From the NCBI GenBank assembly GCA_002118135.1, contig BDIU01000056.1, positions 124,001 through 188,000 of the forward strand: 64,000 nt of DNA, in the 5' to 3' direction. The position numbers and the translations under genes were made by a program. Position 1 is the stretch's first letter. Each line of letters opens with the position of its first letter. The stretch is from Trebouxia sp. TZW2008. Lineage: Eukaryota > Chlorophyta > Trebouxiophyceae > Trebouxiales > Trebouxiaceae. The notes beneath the pieces were generated by a model. That model saw nothing but the letters and a program-made list of their open reading frames with translations. It had not been told where the DNA came from and made no database searches. This document shows positions 60,177 through 64,000 of this stretch, piece by piece.

Positions 60177-61044
60177 CTGCCAGGCGGGAGGGGATCAACC
60201 CTAGGGTCAATATCTAGGGCTTCGGCCGGCTAGGTAGCTTCCAAAGCGTGAAGGCACTTCACAGACATCACGGCATGGCGCGCATGACGACTAAAGGCCT
60301 AGATCTGAGCAGCGGCCAGTACGCTGCGATGATGATCCGACGAGGGAAAGTAGTTTTCAATCTGAAGTCAGCGCAGCCGGGTGTCTGTATACTTTGCGAG
60401 GGAAAGGTTATCGCTTGCAGCAACTCTGGCGATAGCTAGCCAAATCTGAGGGGCAGTGCCCCGGTGAAGATAATTTTTCGCTGACAAAGGTGTATCATAG
60501 CGGACATTGCTGCAAGCGAAACTCCTTTCTTGTGTTGGCTTCACAGCGTAACCCCCTTGTGTGCTGTTAGATCCCTTAGCTCAGGAATTTGCCGATGAAG
60601 ATACAAAGGCCGATCTGATATGCATAAGCAAAAACGGCTGCGATCTGCACGTTTATAGTAGTGGCCTGCGTCTGTGTTCTAGGGTGTAAGCTGTCAGGGA
60701 GTTATGCTTTGTACTGGAAGGAGACTGCAGCTGGCTGAGCCTTGATGTGGCGTGTTATGCAGCAAGCAGGACAGTTGCCCTTCAAGGAGTGTTGAGATGT
60801 ATTGGGGCTGCTGTAGTGGATAGCTAGATGAAACTGCATGCAGTGTGGCTTCAGCCCGTCGGTCCCCCTGATATAGTGCTCTAGCATCGAGGATCATACG
60901 CAGCATGGAGAGAGTCTCTCCCTGTGATCCATGCAAGCGATGCATCATAAGGCGTTGAGTGATAACGCAAAACAGTGCAAGCACCAGCAAGTTGCTGGCG
61001 TGGCTAGTGATAGCTGACACTGGAGTCTGGTGTGCAGCTCAGTG

Positions 61045-61145
61045 AAAGTCTGGCACCGGCACTTGAAGTGTTTGGGGTGCACAGCAGGAAAAAGTCTGGC
61101 ACCAGCACGTGAAGTGTTGTGGGTGTGCAGCAGTGAAAAGTCTGG
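61045..61145. repeat. Short tandem repeat of about 45 bp
   Basis: AAAGTCTGGCACC is found at about 61047, 61091 and 61137, each followed by a related GAAGTGTT(T/G)(T/G)GGGTG stretch in the first two. No coding sense recognised. Confidence 0.7.
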
Positions 61146-62504
61146 CACACGAACAAGGTTGTTCGGTGGATGCTCAGCAGTCGGTAGCCTCTCAGTCTCC
61201 AGCAATTCCGTTTATAAGAAAGTGCACAGAGCAATCAGCCCAAACAGCACGGCGCTCTGACAGTAGGACATACCTGATAGCAAGCAGCTGGGTTCACAGG
61301 ATGTCAGGTTGCTCTAGATGTTGCTAGCTTTGTAGCCTGAATGAAGCAATTTACCGAGAAGGCGAAAGTCAGAGGCAAATCCTGAGCTATCATAGGTGTT
61401 TGCAGTTGCAAGGGGGTTTACGCTATCTGGGCTGTGATTATATCAAGGCTTGTAGAGCGTTCCTACAGCGCTTGAGATTGGAATGCTGTGACACAAGTCT
61501 CTTATGTCTACACTTGATATGAGCCCAACTTTGGTAGCAAATTAGGTCATTGTTGCTGCAACCTAGTCTCTGCATTTCTGTATCTTGACTGTGTAAGAGC
61601 CGACTCTTGTGCAGCATGGTATATGCCTGCGTTCTGTCGCTGACTTGATTGCATGCTTGATTGCCTGTGGGAGTCCACTCTTGTGCAGTGTGGCATGCTT
61701 TCCACTTCTTTGTTGCATACATGTAAGAGTGCACCGTTACAATGTTGTGGTGCTTCCGTTTTCAGGCTGCCAATTGATACAGGCTGCTAATCGGATAACA
61801 GAGCAGTGAAGGGACATGTATTTGGTAGCAAATGCCTTGTACAGTTGGTAGGCAGATGTTGAAATTGTCTGCAGCCAGGTTGTCTATTTGTATCAATGTG
61901 CTGTTTTGTAACCTTGATTCTCCTTGACTGATGACAAGGCGTCCGCAGCATTGCATGTTTCAATGCATTTGTGCAAATGTAGTGCATGATTGTACTACCC
62001 AGTGTAATGCACATTGCTGCGGGTCCCGTCAATTGTTGTCATCCACGGGAACCAACTCATCAAGCTGCTTGAACTATTAAAGACACTGGAAAAATGGTGG
62101 CTTAGGCATACAAATGTTTGATAATATTATATGCAGGAGATAACAGTAATGAACAGGAAGACCCAACATATTACAGGCAAACGTACATGACTCTTCCCTT
62201 CTATACCCTGCAGCTTGAACAACATACACAGCGCAACTAGCAGCAAAGAACACGCCTACCGCCTTTATTTCATAAGATCAATGTAACATTGAACCATTAC
62301 CAGCATCTGTATGATGTCAAATGGAGACACCAACATGAATGAAAATCAATCAAATAAGATTGTCAAGCATTAACAAAATGTACCAAATATGGGATGAGCC
62401 GGTGTGGATACATCACCAAGAACCATACTGCAGTGGAAGATTGTGCTCAATAAGGAGTTTGTGCTTGATAAGCAAGTTCTGTTGAAGGTTTTTTTGTGAT
62501 ATGG

Positions 62505-63955
62505 TTATTGGGTTGCCTTCTTGGCAAGTCCAGCCTGATCTGCCATGTCTGCTGCACTCTGCATAGCAAAAACAGCAAAGCTCAAATGCTAGCTTTCTAT
62601 GCATTCTGTTTAGCATGGCACAAGCACTACACATGCTGAGCTCCTGGGACAGTAGCAGGGCTATTGCAAAGCTCAACACAACAATATACAAGCAAGGCAG
62701 GACAGCGTACGAGCCTGCATGCAAGCAGCATCAACAGCTCAAGCTGACAGCTAAGCAAAGCAGCTTGGTGCAATGCCAGGGCTGTTCAAAGCCTAATTGC
62801 GCAGACTAGTAAGGCAACACAGCATACAATACTGCATGCAGGCAGCAGCACCAACTGCGAAGCTGAAGGCCAAGCAAAGTGTCACGCCGCAAGGCCTTAC
62901 TACTGACTTCACTTGCACGGCGTCACTACTGCATCTGTTGTGCGTCAGTACACAAAAATCATCAGCCACTACCTGTGATAGCTAGCATCACACCGCAGGC
63001 TGTCAAACTGTTCCTGGCGACTGAATATGAGTTCAAAGAGTATTGCTCACAATTGCATTTGTTATATGCCGCAGCAACATATGGTCAATGTACAGCAACT
63101 GCTGGTACGGTGACTTGTCTTTGTCAGGACACTCAATGTAGGGACGTTCTTGATGTAAGGACCGCGCAATCGGGAATCGATCACTGCATGCTGACTGCAT
63201 TAGACCTTTGAGTAAGAGCAATTCAATGTAAGGACAATTTCTTGAAAACCAAAGCAGTCGTTACAAAGAGAAGTCACTGTATAATGGTGTTTGCAATTAG
63301 CTTGCCTACAGCTGCTACGCCCTACAGAGCCCGTTCTACAACCAGTACATCTGCAATGACAGTGCCGCAGTTAGGCAAAATCTTACCTGGGCTTTTGAAG
63401 AAATGCTATCTGGTGGGGTTTGACCTCCATGCAGCTTAGCCTCTGCAGATGTGATGTCTGCAGCATCTTTCTGGTTGATCAGGTCCTGATCTGCAACTTT
63501 CCTATCTGCCACTTGCTTGAGCTTTGTAGCAGCGCTCTGCACATTGCACTCTATTGTTGCTACATTTATAAAGGGTTGATAGCCCAGAAAGGCGCTCTTG
63601 CACTTAGCGCAAACCCGTTTTGCTGCAACATGTGCACATGATGCACATTTGGCACAACATTGAATATTTTTGCTGCACATATGTGAGCCTATACAGGCAC
63701 ATCATGCACATTTGGCACAGCGCCAACCTTTGCACATGGGAGACAATGCAATTCAATGCTGACCTGAGCCTGTGCTGCAGTGCCACCCTTCTGCATGTCG
63801 CCTGTGATCTCAACTTCTTTCTTTGACAGCTCACTGACATCTGAAGCGCTCACCGGGTCCTCAGCTGTCAGCATATTGACAACGTGTTGCGACTGAGATG
63901 CTGCGCTCTGCAGTGCAACACTCGCTGTCAGTGCAACCCGAATGCAGGTCTGCAT
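62505..63955 (-). CDS. Small protein with N-terminal signal, unknown family
   Basis: Three exons on the minus strand: 63764-63955, 63387-63536 and 62505-62558 (131 aa, every junction phase 0). It begins MQTCIRVALTASVALQSAAS, which looks like a secretory or organellar signal. The rest is hydrophilic, Ala, Lys, Asp and Gln-rich (AADITSAEAKL, ADMADQAGLAKKATQ) and may form helices. The composition is reminiscent of the mature part of the predicted lumen protein at 13867-20168, but I see no alignable identity. Further exons may hide in the 828 bp intron. The 5' untranslated region is cut by the window edge. Confidence 0.55.
63105..63281. mobile_element. MITE-like element, 177 bp, with terminal inverted repeats
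   Basis: Left end TACGGTGACTTGTCTTTGTC, right end ACAAAGAGAAGTCACTGTA. Its inverted right end matches the left end of the element at 21985 (ACTTCTCTTTGTAACGACTG against GCTTCTCTTTGTAACAACTG). Same length as that copy. It lies in an intron of the small signal-protein gene. Confidence 0.75.
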
Positions 63956-64000
63956 CGCCGCTCAGTGCACTACACATACAGAAACTACATGCATGCAAAT

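Larger units (their letters stand above)
58868..62504. other. Largely unassigned region
   Basis: Beyond the transporter 3' end this stretch has only the doubtful minus-strand exons listed at 59215-60176 and a CpG-rich zone at about 60180-60440, which may be a promoter. A short plus-strand open frame (60248-60439) within it has no known motif. 60700-62450 is poor in coding signal on both strands; a repeated AAAGTCTGGCAC block (61045-61145, three units of ~45 bp) is the only structure seen. Confidence 0.45.

Noticed and set aside
1..64000. tRNA, rRNA, CRISPR or prokaryotic operon features
   Set aside because: None seen. The repeats present are exon-derived tandems, microsatellites and MITE-like elements without regular unique spacers.

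Overview
This window is nuclear DNA of a photosynthetic eukaryote, most likely a chlorophyte green alga. All recognisable genes are cut by spliceosomal introns. One protein starts with a chloroplast transit peptide followed by a thylakoid-type signal. The sulfate transporter and the dehydratase look plant/algal. A short run of TTTAGGG telomere-type repeats, the form typical of land plants and many trebouxiophyte algae, is buried in an intron. I saw no operons, prokaryotic signals, rRNA, tRNA or CRISPR. Species assignment is inference only. All gene models below were built by eye from splice consensus and reading phase; in each complete model every exon junction agrees in phase.

Layout. 46-4027 (+): 3' part of a coiled-coil protein gene. 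5378-12396 (+): an HNH-nuclease-like domain joined to about 1,200 residues of low-complexity sequence. 13867-20168 (-): a predicted thylakoid-lumen protein of unknown family. 21476-26095 (-): a PRISE-type short-chain reductase. 26391-29158 (+): a secreted histidine-phosphatase (phosphoglycerate mutase-like) protein, sharing a 295 bp divergent promoter region with the reductase. 30008-48088 (-): an 18 kb, 25-exon gene for a HEAT-repeat protein that I read as a RIF1 homologue. 48490-49314 (+): pterin-4a-carbinolamine dehydratase, divergent from the RIF1-like gene. 49954-51085 (+): DUF1989 / urea-carboxylase-associated protein. 51916-58867 (+): SulP sulfate transporter with STAS domain. 59215-60176 (-): possible unidentified exons. 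62505-63955 (-): small signal-peptide protein of unknown family.

The most striking feature is shared by seven of the ten gene models: blocks containing an exon, or part of one, plus flanking intron have been duplicated in tandem, usually 2-4 times, with offsets of roughly 127-257 bp and many at 165-190 bp. In most cases one copy keeps the frame and splice sites and the others are decaying inside the adjacent intron. In the sulfate transporter one such array is exactly 177 bp per unit and open in frame through all three copies. Other notable features are GC-AG introns supported by reading phase, a family of 177 bp inverted-repeat elements (MITE-like), a dispersed short repeat, a 17-nt microexon, and a 21-bp perfect hairpin next to the telomere-type repeat inside the RIF1-like gene.

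The genes do not form an evident pathway. Closely spaced divergent pairs (26.1 kb and 48.3 kb) may be co-regulated.
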